Made by a program: the position numbers and the translations under genes
In this document: positions 34,274 through 44,330 of the stretch, in pieces
Position numbering within the stretch: position 1 is the stretch's first letter
Layout of the letters: the number at the start of each line of letters is the position of its first letter
The notes under the pieces: model-generated
What the model saw: the letters and a program-made list of their open reading frames with translations, nothing else
What the model was told of the DNA's origin: nothing
The model's database searches: none
Assembly (NCBI GenBank): GCA_015057705.1
Contig: SVDU01000026.1
Span: forward strand, 1-64,000
Reading direction: 5' to 3'
From: Paenibacillaceae bacterium
Lineage (GTDB): Bacteria > Bacillota > Clostridia > Lachnospirales > Lachnospiraceae
Length of the DNA stretch: 64,000 bases

Positions 34274-35173
34274 TTATTTTACACGGTTTTTAATGGAACC
34301 AATCTTTTCTATGATACATTCCACCTCGTCACCTGGAGACAGAAATGCCGGGGGATTAAAGCCCATTCCCACCCCTTTTGGAGTTCCGGTGGATATAATG
34401 GTTCCGGCCTTTAAGGTCATGCCTCTTGATAATTCACTGATAATGTGATCAATCTGGAATATCATCAGTCCTGTATTACTGTCCTGTCTCAGTTCTCCAT
34501 TCACCTTTGACTGAATGGAAAGCTCAGGCGGATAGGAAATGGAATTGGCTGTGAGAATGCAGGGACCCATGGGAGTAAATCCATCCAGGCTTTTTCCAAA
34601 ATACCATTGCTTGTGAGCTGTCTGTATATTACGTGCGCTCACATCATTTATGATGGTATAACCAAATATATAATCTTCTGCCTTTTCTGGAGGCACATCC
34701 TTTGCATCTTTTCCAATGATAACAGCTAATTCAGCTTCATAATCCAGGCTGTCCACCATATCACTATGACTTAATATATCACCATAGGGACCAACTGCCT
34801 CATTCACTCTCTTTGAGAAATAGACTGCATAGTTTCTTTCCCCGTCAAACGCTTCTTTTTTATAGCGCGCTGACTCCTCGGCATGTTCCATGTAATTAAG
34901 ACCCAGACAGATAATATCCTGATCTGGTGTCAGAATTGGGGCCAGGAGGGTAACCTCTTTCATCATAGCTGCTCCAACGATGTTGCTGCTTTCAGGATCC
35001 AGCCCAGATGCATGTTCAAGCAAGTCCCGTTCTGACTGGCTCAGTCCCTTTACAACTTCCAGCATCTCTCTGTATTCCATACCAAAAGCCTTAAGAGGGA
35101 AAACCCACATCTCATCCCTGCTCACGACTCCGATATCTCTTCTACGGTCAACCTCGTAAGTAACTAATTTCAT
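34274..35173 (-). CDS. fumarylacetoacetate hydrolase family protein
   Basis: FAH-superfamily enzyme, acting on acylpyruvate-like substrates by C-C cleavage, decarboxylation or isomerisation. Seen in 299 residues: an N-terminal small domain, then the catalytic domain with CLGLNYMEHAEES, a metal triad in DYEAELAVIIGK, the segment YTIINDVSARNIQ, and GTIISTGTPKGVGMGFNP near the end. Located between M20 and glpP on the same strand, 12 bases after glpP, so it may be cotranscribed with it. The natural substrate is unknown. Confidence 0.85.
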   Translation of the reverse strand: MKLVTYEVDRRRDIGVVSRDEMWVFPLKAFGMEYREMLEVVKGLSQSERDLLEHASGLDPESSNIVGAAMMKEVTLLAPILTPDQDIICLGLNYMEHAEESARYKKEAFDGERNYAVYFSKRVNEAVGPYGDILSHSDMVDSLDYEAELAVIIGKDAKDVPPEKAEDYIFGYTIINDVSARNIQTAHKQWYFGKSLDGFTPMGPCILTANSISYPPELSIQSKVNGELRQDSNTGLMIFQIDHIISELSRGMTLKAGTIISTGTPKGVGMGFNPPAFLSPGDEVECIIEKIGSIKNRVK

Positions 35174-35185
35174 AAAATCCTCCTT

Positions 35186-35746
35186 TTACATGAACCATAA
35201 CTCTTCCCTGGTAGTAGAGATCGCATCTGCTCCTGCGTTAAAAGCAGCCATAATATCCTTCTTGTCCGATATGAGTCCACCGGCAATGATGGGAATATTG
35301 GTGTATCTGCGGATCTCTTCCAGTGCTTTGGGCATTACTCCGGGCATGATCTCAACCATATCCGGATGGAAGGTATCAATCTGCTTTTTTGTCGTACTCA
35401 TGGCAAGGGAATCGATAATAAATGTTCTCTGAATCCCGAACAATCCAAGTTCCACCGCGCGCTTTACAAGAAGCGGCTTCGTACTGATGATACCATCAGC
35501 TAACGTATTTTCCTTGATGAAATCCACCACGATCTCTTTTGAATTGAGACCATGGGTCAGATCTGCATGTACCATTGCGTACTTTCCATGTTCTTTTATC
35601 TGCCGTACTATCGTTCCGATGTTTAAAATACTTCCGTACAGAACAAAAACGACCTGGCACTCTGATTCAAAACACCGTTTCAGCCCGCCTTCATCCTTTA
35701 CTGCCGCAATCACCGGAGACGTCTCCAGCAGTTCTATTGCTTTCAT
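35186..35746 (-). CDS. glpP: glycerol-3-phosphate responsive antiterminator GlpP
   Basis: RNA-binding regulator that, with glycerol-3-phosphate, prevents termination in the leaders of glp operons. Seen in 186 residues covering one TIM-barrel-like domain: VIAAVKDEGGL, VFVLYGSILNIG, HADLTHGLN, GIISTKPLLVKRA, and IIAGGLISDKKDI. The length fits B. subtilis GlpP (192). It lies next to the glp dehydrogenase operon and glpK, both of which have terminator-bearing leaders here. A promoter candidate, TTGACG-N17-TAAAGT on the minus strand, lies just upstream. Confidence 0.9.
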   Translation of the reverse strand: MKAIELLETSPVIAAVKDEGGLKRCFESECQVVFVLYGSILNIGTIVRQIKEHGKYAMVHADLTHGLNSKEIVVDFIKENTLADGIISTKPLLVKRAVELGLFGIQRTFIIDSLAMSTTKKQIDTFHPDMVEIMPGVMPKALEEIRRYTNIPIIAGGLISDKKDIMAAFNAGADAISTTREELWFM

Positions 35747-35890
35747 TATTATCCCTCCGCACCCAAAAAAACTATGGATCTTGTTCTACTTTATCAATCC
35801 TTACCACCACCGTCAAGAAAATTCTTCCTCTTTCTTTATTTTCTTTCAAAAGTAAAGTCTCTTTTCAGTCTTTTTCCACCGCTGACTGAT

Positions 35891-35960
35891 TAAAAATAAA
35901 CCCGCAGCAAAGGCTCTTTTTAACCGGCTTTGAAAGCGGGTGGCATTTGCTGCGGATTTT
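35891..35960 (-). terminator. terminator of the glp dehydrogenase operon
   Basis: CCGCAGCAAA (35902-35911) pairs with TTTGCTGCGG (35946-35955) around a loop that can fold further. T-rich on the minus side. It separates the operon from glpP. Confidence 0.7.
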
Positions 35961-35969
35961 TCTGATCAG

Positions 35970-36332
35970 TTATGATCTTTTTACATTTCTTGCGGCAACG
36001 ATGGATACTCCGGTGCCTGCGCAGTTTTCAATGATTACATCTCCAATGGCAACCGGGGCATGAACAGAGGCTTTCTGAATCTCTTTCATACAATCAAAGA
36101 TCTTACCTTTTGGAATATCTGTTTTGGTTTTTACGGGAACCATGGCAAATTCACCGTCAATTACCTTTACCGTGGAGGTCACAACCCGGGTTGGACTTAA
36201 CACTTCTTTCTCCCCGTATTCTGCACCTCTCGCACAGGAATTACCAGTAACGGTCACCGCACCGTTGTCGATACGTACGGTCATAGGGCAGCCCAGGGGA
36301 CAGCAGATACAGATCAGTTCACGTTCTTCCAT
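35970..36332 (-). CDS. DUF1667 iron-sulfur-type protein
   Basis: Small protein found in Clostridia next to glycerol-3-phosphate dehydrogenase-like flavoproteins. Seen in 120 residues: an N-terminal cysteine pattern CICCPLGCP...NSCARG (about residues 8-35) that can bind a cluster or metal, then KVIDGEFAMVPVKTKTDIPKG. It starts 1 base after the preceding gene's stop, so it is the last member of a three-gene operon. It probably serves as the electron-transfer or assembly partner, similar in role to GlpC; this is inference. Confidence 0.85.
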   Translation of the reverse strand: MEERELICICCPLGCPMTVRIDNGAVTVTGNSCARGAEYGEKEVLSPTRVVTSTVKVIDGEFAMVPVKTKTDIPKGKIFDCMKEIQKASVHAPVAIGDVIIENCAGTGVSIVAARNVKRS

Positions 36333-36333
36333 T

Positions 36334-37599
36334 TTAATCCTCCTCTGTGCAGATTACGATTTCTGCCAAATCCGGATATTTTTCCAGACTTTCTTTCTTA
36401 ATTGCTACCTGCTCCATCTCCCCAGGTGCGAGAACTTTTTTCTTCTTATGATAAACACGTTCATCTCCATAATAAATACTGATATAACGGTCCCGGTATA
36501 CATCGGAAACACGGAAACGGATCTTCCACTGATCAGCCTCAGACTCCCGGTTAACAAACTGGGGAACTGTATAGCGGACACCGTTCACAGCCCGGATTCT
36601 GATATTGGAGGATGAAGGTTCCTCTTTCTGGGACCCGGCATAGGCTGCAGCACTTCTTCCAGCAAGAGCAGCCTCTTCGGAAACGTAATCCACCAGATCA
36701 TGAACATGAAGTACATTTCCACAGGCAAATACGCCGCTTATGCTGGTTTCCAGGCAGTCGTTCACAACAGGGCCGCCTGTTATCTGGTCAAGATCCACTC
36801 CTGCGCTTTTTGACAGCTCATTTTCCGGAATCAGACCCACTGACAGAAGAAGTGTATCGCAGGAATAATATTCTTCCGTTCCCGGAACTGGCCTGCGTTT
36901 CTCATCCACTGCAGCAAGCGTTACTCCTGTTACCCGCTCCTTTCCATGAATCTCTACTACAGTGTGGCTTAACTTTAACGGAATTCCGTAATCATCCAGA
37001 CACTGTACAATGTTTCTTTTTAATCCGCCGGAATAGGGCATAAGCTCTGCCACAACTTTAACTTTAGCACCCTCTAAAGTCATGCGTCTTGCCATAATGA
37101 GACCGATGTCTCCTGAACCTAGTATGACCACTTCTTTTCCGACTTCATAGCCGTCTAAATTCATAAGACGCTGGGCAGTACCTGCTGAATAAATTCCTGC
37201 GGGACGATAGCCTGGTATGTTAAGAGCCCCCCTTGGACGCTCCCTGCATCCCATGGCCAGAATCACAGCACCTGCTTTTATCTGAATTAAGCCTTCTTCC
37301 CGGTTAATAACGGTCAGCACTCTGTCACTGCTGATGGAAAGAACCATGGTATTAAGCTTATAAGGGATCTGCTCTTTTTCAATCATATCAATATAACGGG
37401 ACGCATATTCCGGTCCTGTCAGCTCTTCTTTAAATGTGTGAAGACCAAAGCCGTTGTGAATACACTGATTTAGTATACCGCCCAAGTGACCTTCCCGCTC
37501 CAGGATCAGTATATCTTCTGTTCCCGCTTTCTTTGCAGCCGCAGCGGCAGCCAGACCAGCAGGGCCTCCCCCGATAATAACGATATCATGCTCTGTCAT
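36334..37599 (-). CDS. FAD/NAD(P)-dependent oxidoreductase of the glp operon
   Basis: Disulfide-reductase-like flavoprotein. Seen in 421 residues: the FAD-binding VIIGGGPAGLAAAAAAKKAG, a second Rossmann motif VVILGSGDIGLIMARR for NAD(P)H, and SGVFACGNVLHVHDLVD near the flavin ribityl site. It sits between the GlpA-like and DUF1667 genes with 1-base gaps on both sides. In Clostridia these three replace GlpABC and probably pass electrons from glycerol-3-phosphate to NAD or another carrier. Confidence 0.87.
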   Translation of the reverse strand: MTEHDIVIIGGGPAGLAAAAAAKKAGTEDILILEREGHLGGILNQCIHNGFGLHTFKEELTGPEYASRYIDMIEKEQIPYKLNTMVLSISSDRVLTVINREEGLIQIKAGAVILAMGCRERPRGALNIPGYRPAGIYSAGTAQRLMNLDGYEVGKEVVILGSGDIGLIMARRMTLEGAKVKVVAELMPYSGGLKRNIVQCLDDYGIPLKLSHTVVEIHGKERVTGVTLAAVDEKRRPVPGTEEYYSCDTLLLSVGLIPENELSKSAGVDLDQITGGPVVNDCLETSISGVFACGNVLHVHDLVDYVSEEAALAGRSAAAYAGSQKEEPSSSNIRIRAVNGVRYTVPQFVNRESEADQWKIRFRVSDVYRDRYISIYYGDERVYHKKKKVLAPGEMEQVAIKKESLEKYPDLAEIVICTEED

Positions 37600-37600
37600 G

Positions 37601-39055
37601 TCACTCTCCTCCTTGTCTTTTCCCTGTCAGTATATTAGAACCGGATCTGTTTTTGCAGATGTCTTCCATATTTCTTCCAGTTTCCCTTGCCAGAATTTCC
37701 ATTGTTTTCGGGATACAGAAGCCTGACTGGCAGCGTCCCATTCCTGCACGCACCCTACGCTTTACTCCATCTACGGAAACTGCTCCCAGGGTTCTTGTCA
37801 CTGCATCTGCAATCTCACCCTCACTAATGCCTTCACAGCGGCAGATGATGGTTCCGTATCTGGGATCCTTTTTGATCAGTTCACCCCTCTCTTCCAGGGA
37901 AAGCTTCTGAGGATTTATAATACCTTTTCTGGTTTCAATGAAGTTTTCCTTCTTTTTTGCATTGGCTTTCAGGGCTATCTGCTCTGCTAAGTAAACCCCC
38001 ACTGCAGGAGCGCTTGAGAGTCCTGGAGATTCCATGCCTGCTGCATCGAAGAATCCGTCTGCATCCTTTACTTCTCCCACAACGAAATCATCTCCCTCTT
38101 CATGGGCACGAAGACCGGAAAAAGATGTAATCACCTGACGGAAGGGAATATTGTTCACTCCCCAGGCTGCCTTTTCCATAATATCGGCAAGCTCCTGGGC
38201 TGTTGTAGAGGTTTCCTCTTTGTCGGTTACATTAATTGCCGTAGGTCCTGTCAGCAGATTACCATGAACCGTAGGTGTTACCAAAACACCTTTTCCCATC
38301 TTTCCGGGAAGCTGGAATATGGTATGGCTCACCAGATTTCCTGCTTCTTTATCTAACAGGCAGTAATCTCCCTTTCGTGGTATGATGTGAAGCTTTGACT
38401 CACTGACCATGTTGTGGATCTGGTCTGAGTAAACGCCGGCTGCATTGACCACATAGGTGGCGTGAATGATTTTATCACTGGAAATCAGATCATAACCGGA
38501 ATCCGTTTTGTTAATTGTCTCAATCTCTGTTTCAAATAAGAAATCGGTTCCATTATCACAGGCATTCTCTGCCAGAGCGATGGTCAGTCCAAAGGGGCAG
38601 ACAATTCCGCCGGTTGGCGCATATAATGCGGCCACCACTGTTTCAGAAACACTGGGTTCCATGGCACGTACTTCATCCCCCGTCAGTATGGATAATTGGG
38701 GAACACCGTTTTTTAATCCTTTTTCATACAGCGCATTCAGAGACGGTCTGTCGTCTTCAGAAAAACAGAGAACCAGTGAACCGTTTCGGTTAAAGGAAAA
38801 ATCAAGAGCTTTTGAAAGATCTCCCATCATGCGGTTTCCTTCTGTATTAAATCTTGCCTTTAATGAGCCTGGCTCAGCATCGTATCCTGCATGCACAATG
38901 GCACTGTTGGATTTTGATGTACCGGAGCAGACATCTTCCTCCCGCTCAATGACACAGATGTTCAGCTGATAACGGGACAGCTCTCTGGCTATGGCACAGC
39001 CGGTAACGCCGCCGCCGATAATCGCCGCATCGTAATTTAATTCCTTCATAATCAA
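37601..39055 (-). CDS. GlpA-like glycerol-3-phosphate dehydrogenase flavoprotein
   Basis: FAD-dependent dehydrogenase that oxidises glycerol-3-phosphate to dihydroxyacetone phosphate. Seen in 484 residues: AAIIGGGVTGCAIARELSRY at the N terminus, a DAO-type fold, GLRAHEEGDDFVVGE, and a C-terminal BFD-like [2Fe-2S] domain (about 400-465) with CRCEG and GMGRCQSGFC. First gene of its operon, behind a leader with a terminator that GlpP may control. Glycerol kinase lies upstream, so the product supplies its next step. Confidence 0.88.
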   Translation of the reverse strand: MIMKELNYDAAIIGGGVTGCAIARELSRYQLNICVIEREEDVCSGTSKSNSAIVHAGYDAEPGSLKARFNTEGNRMMGDLSKALDFSFNRNGSLVLCFSEDDRPSLNALYEKGLKNGVPQLSILTGDEVRAMEPSVSETVVAALYAPTGGIVCPFGLTIALAENACDNGTDFLFETEIETINKTDSGYDLISSDKIIHATYVVNAAGVYSDQIHNMVSESKLHIIPRKGDYCLLDKEAGNLVSHTIFQLPGKMGKGVLVTPTVHGNLLTGPTAINVTDKEETSTTAQELADIMEKAAWGVNNIPFRQVITSFSGLRAHEEGDDFVVGEVKDADGFFDAAGMESPGLSSAPAVGVYLAEQIALKANAKKKENFIETRKGIINPQKLSLEERGELIKKDPRYGTIICRCEGISEGEIADAVTRTLGAVSVDGVKRRVRAGMGRCQSGFCIPKTMEILARETGRNMEDICKNRSGSNILTGKRQGGE

Positions 39056-39099
39056 TCTCCTCCAAATCCGTGATAATTCCCGTTTCGCCGGGACTATAG

Positions 39100-39154
39100 A
39101 AAAAAAGAGTAAGGAAAATAAACGGATAGCTCCGTATCATAATCCTTACTCTTT
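39100..39154 (-). promoter_or_regulatory. leader attenuator of the glp dehydrogenase operon
   Basis: AAAGAGTAAGGA (39104-39115) pairs with TCCTTACTCTTT (39143-39154), 12 perfect bp, and a T7 run follows on the minus strand. Inside is an ACGGA/TCCGT hairpin. It lies 45 bases upstream of the start codon and downstream of a promoter, so it would stop transcription unless antiterminated. The inner part resembles that of the glpK leader. Confidence 0.75.
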
Positions 39155-39185
39155 CGTCTCAAAGGTTATTTATTCAATTGTATTA

Positions 39186-39215
39186 ATGCTAACATAATTT
39201 CATTCTGATTGTCAA
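39186..39215 (-). promoter_or_regulatory. promoter of the glp dehydrogenase operon
   Basis: On the minus strand TTGACA (39215-39210), 18 bases, TAGCAT (39191-39186) with a TG in front (extended -10). It lies between the glpK stop and the leader terminator. Confidence 0.55.
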
Positions 39216-39232
39216 GTGATTTATAGCCTGGC

Positions 39233-40756
<1,524 letters not shown>

Positions 40757-40787
40757 TCACTCGTTAATTTTTTACCAAACAATAAAG

Positions 40788-40834
40788 AAAGAGCCTTGGA
40801 AATGAACGGTTCCCCGCACTCATCACCTGGCTCT
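40788..40834 (-). promoter_or_regulatory. leader attenuator of glpK
   Basis: AGAGCC (40790-40795) pairs with GGCTCT (40829-40834), with further pairs inside (ATGA/TCAT, ACGG/CCGC-like). TTTCTTTATTGTTT follows on the minus strand. Its core, read as RNA, runs TGAT...GCGG...ACCGTTCATTTCC, close to the core of the other glp leader (ACGG...TCCGTTTATTTTCC). Confidence 0.7.
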
Positions 40835-40871
40835 GTCATCTCTTAGGCTTATTATTAAATAACACAAATTT

Positions 40872-40900
40872 ATACTACCACGCAGGCAAAAATATGTCAA
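40872..40900 (-). promoter_or_regulatory. sigma-A promoter of glpK
   Basis: On the minus strand TTGACA (40900-40895), 17 bases, TAGTAT (40877-40872). The RNA would start near 40865 and carry a leader of about 130 bases with the attenuator. Confidence 0.75.
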
Positions 40901-40939
40901 GTTCTACAATAAATACATATTTTACCTGTTAAAAAACCA

Positions 40940-43546
40940 TTAATGCATACTCTCCCGGATGGTTTTCAGCGCCTGAATCACCAGCGTAGGAAGAATAGCA
41001 AATATAAATATAGTTATAAATTGTCTTCCTGTTAAATCTGCCACATAAAAAAGATCGTGAAGCGCCGGAATAAAAAGGACTGCTCCCAGTAATACTGCTC
41101 CCGCCTCAAACGCCATGATACTCCATAAGTTGCTCATAAAACCGATTTTCAAAATGGAATGACTGCTGCGGCAGTTAAATCCATGGAACAATCTGGCAAG
41201 TGTCAGGGTAGAGAATGCCATAGTACTGGCTGCAGCTTCACTTCCGGTTAACAGACCGGTACTGTAGGAGGCCATGGTGCATACTGCAATCAGTGCCCCC
41301 TGAAAGAGAATCACAAGGATAAACCTCTTTGTTAAAATTCCTTCCTTGGGATTTCTGGGCTTCTGGGACAGCAGGTCCGCTTCTGCCTGCTCCATTCCTA
41401 TCGCAATTGCAGGAAGGGAGTCTGTCAGCAGATTGATAAACAGCAGATGAACCGGTGCAAAGGGCAATGGGAGTGCCATAAGAGAGGTATAAAGCACACA
41501 TAAAATTCCTGCCATGTTTCCTGAAAGCAGGAACTTAATGGCATTTCTTATATTCCTGTATACGTTGCGTCCATTGGCCACCGCTTTGATAATTGTAGCA
41601 AAATTGTCATCAGTGAGAATCATGGAAGAGGCTTCCTTGGAGACTTCTGTTCCCATCTGTCCCATGGCGACTCCGATATCCGCCTGCTTTAATGCAGGAG
41701 CATCGTTGACACCATCTCCTGTCATGGCTACAATGTGTCCTTTTTTCTGCCAAGCACGTACAATCCTTATTTTATGTTCCGGGGATACCCGGGCATATAC
41801 ACTGATGGATTCCAGCCGGTGCCCCAGCTCATCTTCAGTCATATCATCAAGCTCCGGACCACTGATTGCCAGATCATCTTCCTCCAAAATGCCAATCCGT
41901 TCCGCAATGGCTGCTGCCGTAATCTTATGATCTCCCGTAATCATTACCGGGAAGATTCCAGCTCTTCTGGCATTGGAAACAGCATTCCTTGACTCTGGCC
42001 GGGGAGGATCCATCATGGATACCATGCCGAGAAATGTATATTCGTTTTCTGAATTTTCCGAAAGCTTCTCCCGATCCTCCATCTCCCTGCATACAAAGGT
42101 AAGAACCCGAAGCCCCTGGGCAGAAAACATCATGTTCTGCTCCATAAGCATCTGTTTATCACCGTCTCTGAACGGGCGGATTCCTTCGGAAGACCAGATC
42201 TGGGTTATTCTGGGAAGAATGATATCCACTGCTCCTTTTGTAAATAGAATATTTTTGCCTTCCAGATAATGAAGTGTACTCATAAGCTTTCTTCTGGAAT
42301 CAAAGGGAACCTCTCCTAATCTTGGGTGGTAGGATCTGACCGCCTCATCATCTACTCCGGCACGCTCCGCCATCTGGAGTAATGCGGTTTCAGTCGGTTC
42401 ACCGTTAAGAACTCCATTTATATGGCTGGAATCATTGTTTAAAACAGCATCGTAAAGCAAATATTTATGTACTGGAATCTCAGGCTTTAACATTTCTGGA
42501 AGATAAAGCCTGTTATTAACAAAAACCTGCTGTACCGTCATTCGGTTCTGGGTGAGGGTTCCTGTTTTATCGGAGCAGATAACGGATACACACCCAAGGC
42601 TTTCTACCGCTTTTAAATCCTTAATAATCGCATTTTCTCCCGCCATCTTCTGGGTTCCCATCGCCTGTACGATGGTAACGATAGAACTGAGGGCCTCTGG
42701 TATGGCGGCGACGGCCAGAGCTACTGCAAACATAAGGGAGTCCAGAATTGGCATTTTCCTGTAAATACTTAATCCAAAAACAATTACACAGATAAACAGG
42801 ATAGCTGCCGCCAGCCTGCTTCCAAACTGGTCAAGGCTCACCTGAAGAGGTGTCTTCTTCTCGCCTGTATCATTCATTAAAGAGGCAATTCTTCCAATTT
42901 CTGTATTCATGCCTGTTCCGGTGACGACTGCAATGGCTCTTCCTGCTGCAACCTGAGAGCCGGAGAAAACCATATTGGACTGTTCTGCCAGCGGAACCTT
43001 CTCCATACGCAGTCTTCCTGTATGCTTTTCCACATTCACTGATTCTCCGGTCAGAGAGCTTTCATTGACCAGAAGAGAATAATTTTCCAGGATACGGCCG
43101 TCTGCCGCCACCATATCTCCTGCCTCCAATAAAAGTATATCTCCTGGTACGATTTCTTCCGACAGGACTTCTTTATTTTTCCCATCTCTTCTCACCCACG
43201 CCACCGGCGCAGATAATGACATCAGGCTGTCTAAGGATTTTTCTGCTTTCTGATGCTGTATAGTTCCAAGAATTGCATTAAGCAGTAACACTGCGAAAAT
43301 TACTCCGGTACTTTCCACGTCACCAGATACCATGGAGATTACCGCTGCTATAATCAGAATTATGACTAATAAATCTTTAAACTGATCCAGAAATACTTGA
43401 AAGGCACTTTTTCGTTTTGCTTTTTTCAGCAGATTGGGACCATGCACCTGCCTGCGCCTGAGAATTTCTTCGGAATTCAGTCCATTCCTGTCAGCATGAA
43501 GCTGTTTTAAGACTTCATCCTCTGATAAACGAAACCATTCTTCCAT
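40940..43546 (-). CDS. P-type cation (Ca2+-type) ATPase
   Basis: P2-type ATPase, probably exporting calcium. Seen in 868 residues: an N-terminal cation-ATPase domain, helices M1-M2 (about 57-95), the actuator motif LTGES (165-169), M3-M4 with AAIPEALSSIV in M4 (about 280-290), the phosphorylated Asp 326 in SDKTGTLT, MTGDGVNDAPALK, and a C-terminal block of helices. PEAL replaces the PEGL of SERCA. Glu in M4 supports Ca2+ rather than heavy metals. Monocistronic; an inverted repeat upstream may be an operator. Confidence 0.9.
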   Translation of the reverse strand: MEEWFRLSEDEVLKQLHADRNGLNSEEILRRRQVHGPNLLKKAKRKSAFQVFLDQFKDLLVIILIIAAVISMVSGDVESTGVIFAVLLLNAILGTIQHQKAEKSLDSLMSLSAPVAWVRRDGKNKEVLSEEIVPGDILLLEAGDMVAADGRILENYSLLVNESSLTGESVNVEKHTGRLRMEKVPLAEQSNMVFSGSQVAAGRAIAVVTGTGMNTEIGRIASLMNDTGEKKTPLQVSLDQFGSRLAAAILFICVIVFGLSIYRKMPILDSLMFAVALAVAAIPEALSSIVTIVQAMGTQKMAGENAIIKDLKAVESLGCVSVICSDKTGTLTQNRMTVQQVFVNNRLYLPEMLKPEIPVHKYLLYDAVLNNDSSHINGVLNGEPTETALLQMAERAGVDDEAVRSYHPRLGEVPFDSRRKLMSTLHYLEGKNILFTKGAVDIILPRITQIWSSEGIRPFRDGDKQMLMEQNMMFSAQGLRVLTFVCREMEDREKLSENSENEYTFLGMVSMMDPPRPESRNAVSNARRAGIFPVMITGDHKITAAAIAERIGILEEDDLAISGPELDDMTEDELGHRLESISVYARVSPEHKIRIVRAWQKKGHIVAMTGDGVNDAPALKQADIGVAMGQMGTEVSKEASSMILTDDNFATIIKAVANGRNVYRNIRNAIKFLLSGNMAGILCVLYTSLMALPLPFAPVHLLFINLLTDSLPAIAIGMEQAEADLLSQKPRNPKEGILTKRFILVILFQGALIAVCTMASYSTGLLTGSEAAASTMAFSTLTLARLFHGFNCRSSHSILKIGFMSNLWSIMAFEAGAVLLGAVLFIPALHDLFYVADLTGRQFITIFIFAILPTLVIQALKTIRESMH

Positions 43547-43733
43547 TAATGACGCTCCTTCCCATTTCTCCTACTATGGTATGAAACAGGACGGGAGTTT
43601 CATGAATGATTTTCCCTGCTTAAGATGACGGCATTACCCCGGTTTTATCTGTCCGGTTATGGACTGGAATCTGTTCCTACGATGCTTATAGAAGTTTCCG
43701 ACGCATTAAAACAATCAATTCATCAGCACGGAT
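43547..43733. other. intergenic region with operator-like repeat
   Basis: ATGAAAC (43581-43587) and GTTTCAT (43597-43603) form a 7-bp inverted repeat with a 9-base spacer just upstream of the ATPase gene, a candidate operator. The rest (43604-43733) has no recognisable gene or riboswitch, yet a strong plus-strand terminator follows. A 54-codon frame at 43625-43789 lacks a ribosome site and runs through the terminator, so I do not call it. Confidence 0.45.
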
Positions 43734-43777
43734 ACGGCTGCGTGCAATTGTTCCTATTGCATGCAGCCGTTTTTTTT
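43734..43777 (+). terminator. orphan intrinsic terminator upstream of luxS
   Basis: ACGGCTGCGTGCAAT (43734-43748) pairs with ATTGCATGCAGCCGT (43756-43770), 15 bp with one G-T pair, followed by eight T. No plus-strand gene ends here, so it either ends a short RNA or attenuates transcription toward luxS. Confidence 0.85.
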
Positions 43778-43785
43778 ATTATAAT
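43757..43785 (+). promoter_or_regulatory. luxS promoter within the terminator
   Basis: TTGCAT (43757-43762), 17 bases, TATAAT (43780-43785). The -35 lies in the right arm of the terminator and the spacer is its T run. Confidence 0.65.
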
Positions 43786-43847
43786 TTGACTGAAGGCAGC
43801 CAATTTATCCAACGGCTTAACCACCTTTCAGAAAGGACCTGATCAAT

Positions 43848-44330
43848 ATGGAGAAAATTACAAGCTTTACGATCAATCACTTAAAGCTTCTTCCGGGTAT
43901 CTACGTTTCCCGCAAAGACAAAGTGAACGATACCACAATTACTACGTTCGATATCCGCATGACCAGACCGAATTTTGAACCGGTCATGAATACAGCAGAG
44001 ATACACACCATGGAGCACTTAGGTGCCACATTCTTAAGAAATCACCAATCATTTGCTTCCAAAGTTTTATACTTTGGTCCTATGGGCTGCCGCACCGGCT
44101 TCTACCTTCTTTTAGCCGGTGATTACAAATCCAGGGATATCGTACCGCTCATAACTGAAATGTATGAATTTATGCGTGATTTTGAGGGAGAAATTCCCGG
44201 GGCCGCAGCCAGAGACTGCGGAAACTATCTGGATATGAACCACGGTATGGCAAAATATCTTGCCAGAAAGTTTTTAGATACGGTTCTTTACGGCATTGAT
44301 GACGAACACCTCATTTATCCGGCAGATTAG
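43848..44330 (+). CDS. luxS: S-ribosylhomocysteine lyase LuxS
   Basis: Cleaves S-ribosylhomocysteine to homocysteine and DPD, the precursor of AI-2, in the activated methyl cycle. Seen in 160 residues: the metal ligands H53 and H57 in HTMEH and C124 in RDCGNYLDM, catalytic E56, and C81 in GCRTGFY. Ribosome site AAAGGA. No mtnN/pfs gene nearby. Its stop overlaps the stop of the convergent lipoprotein gene by 3 bases, with no terminator visible between them. Confidence 0.97.
   Translation: MEKITSFTINHLKLLPGIYVSRKDKVNDTTITTFDIRMTRPNFEPVMNTAEIHTMEHLGATFLRNHQSFASKVLYFGPMGCRTGFYLLLAGDYKSRDIVPLITEMYEFMRDFEGEIPGAAARDCGNYLDMNHGMAKYLARKFLDTVLYGIDDEHLIYPAD

Noticed and set aside
43625-43789. 54-codon plus-strand frame upstream of luxS
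   Set aside because: No ribosome site, it runs through a terminator and its T tract, and ends in a hydrophobic nonsense tail.
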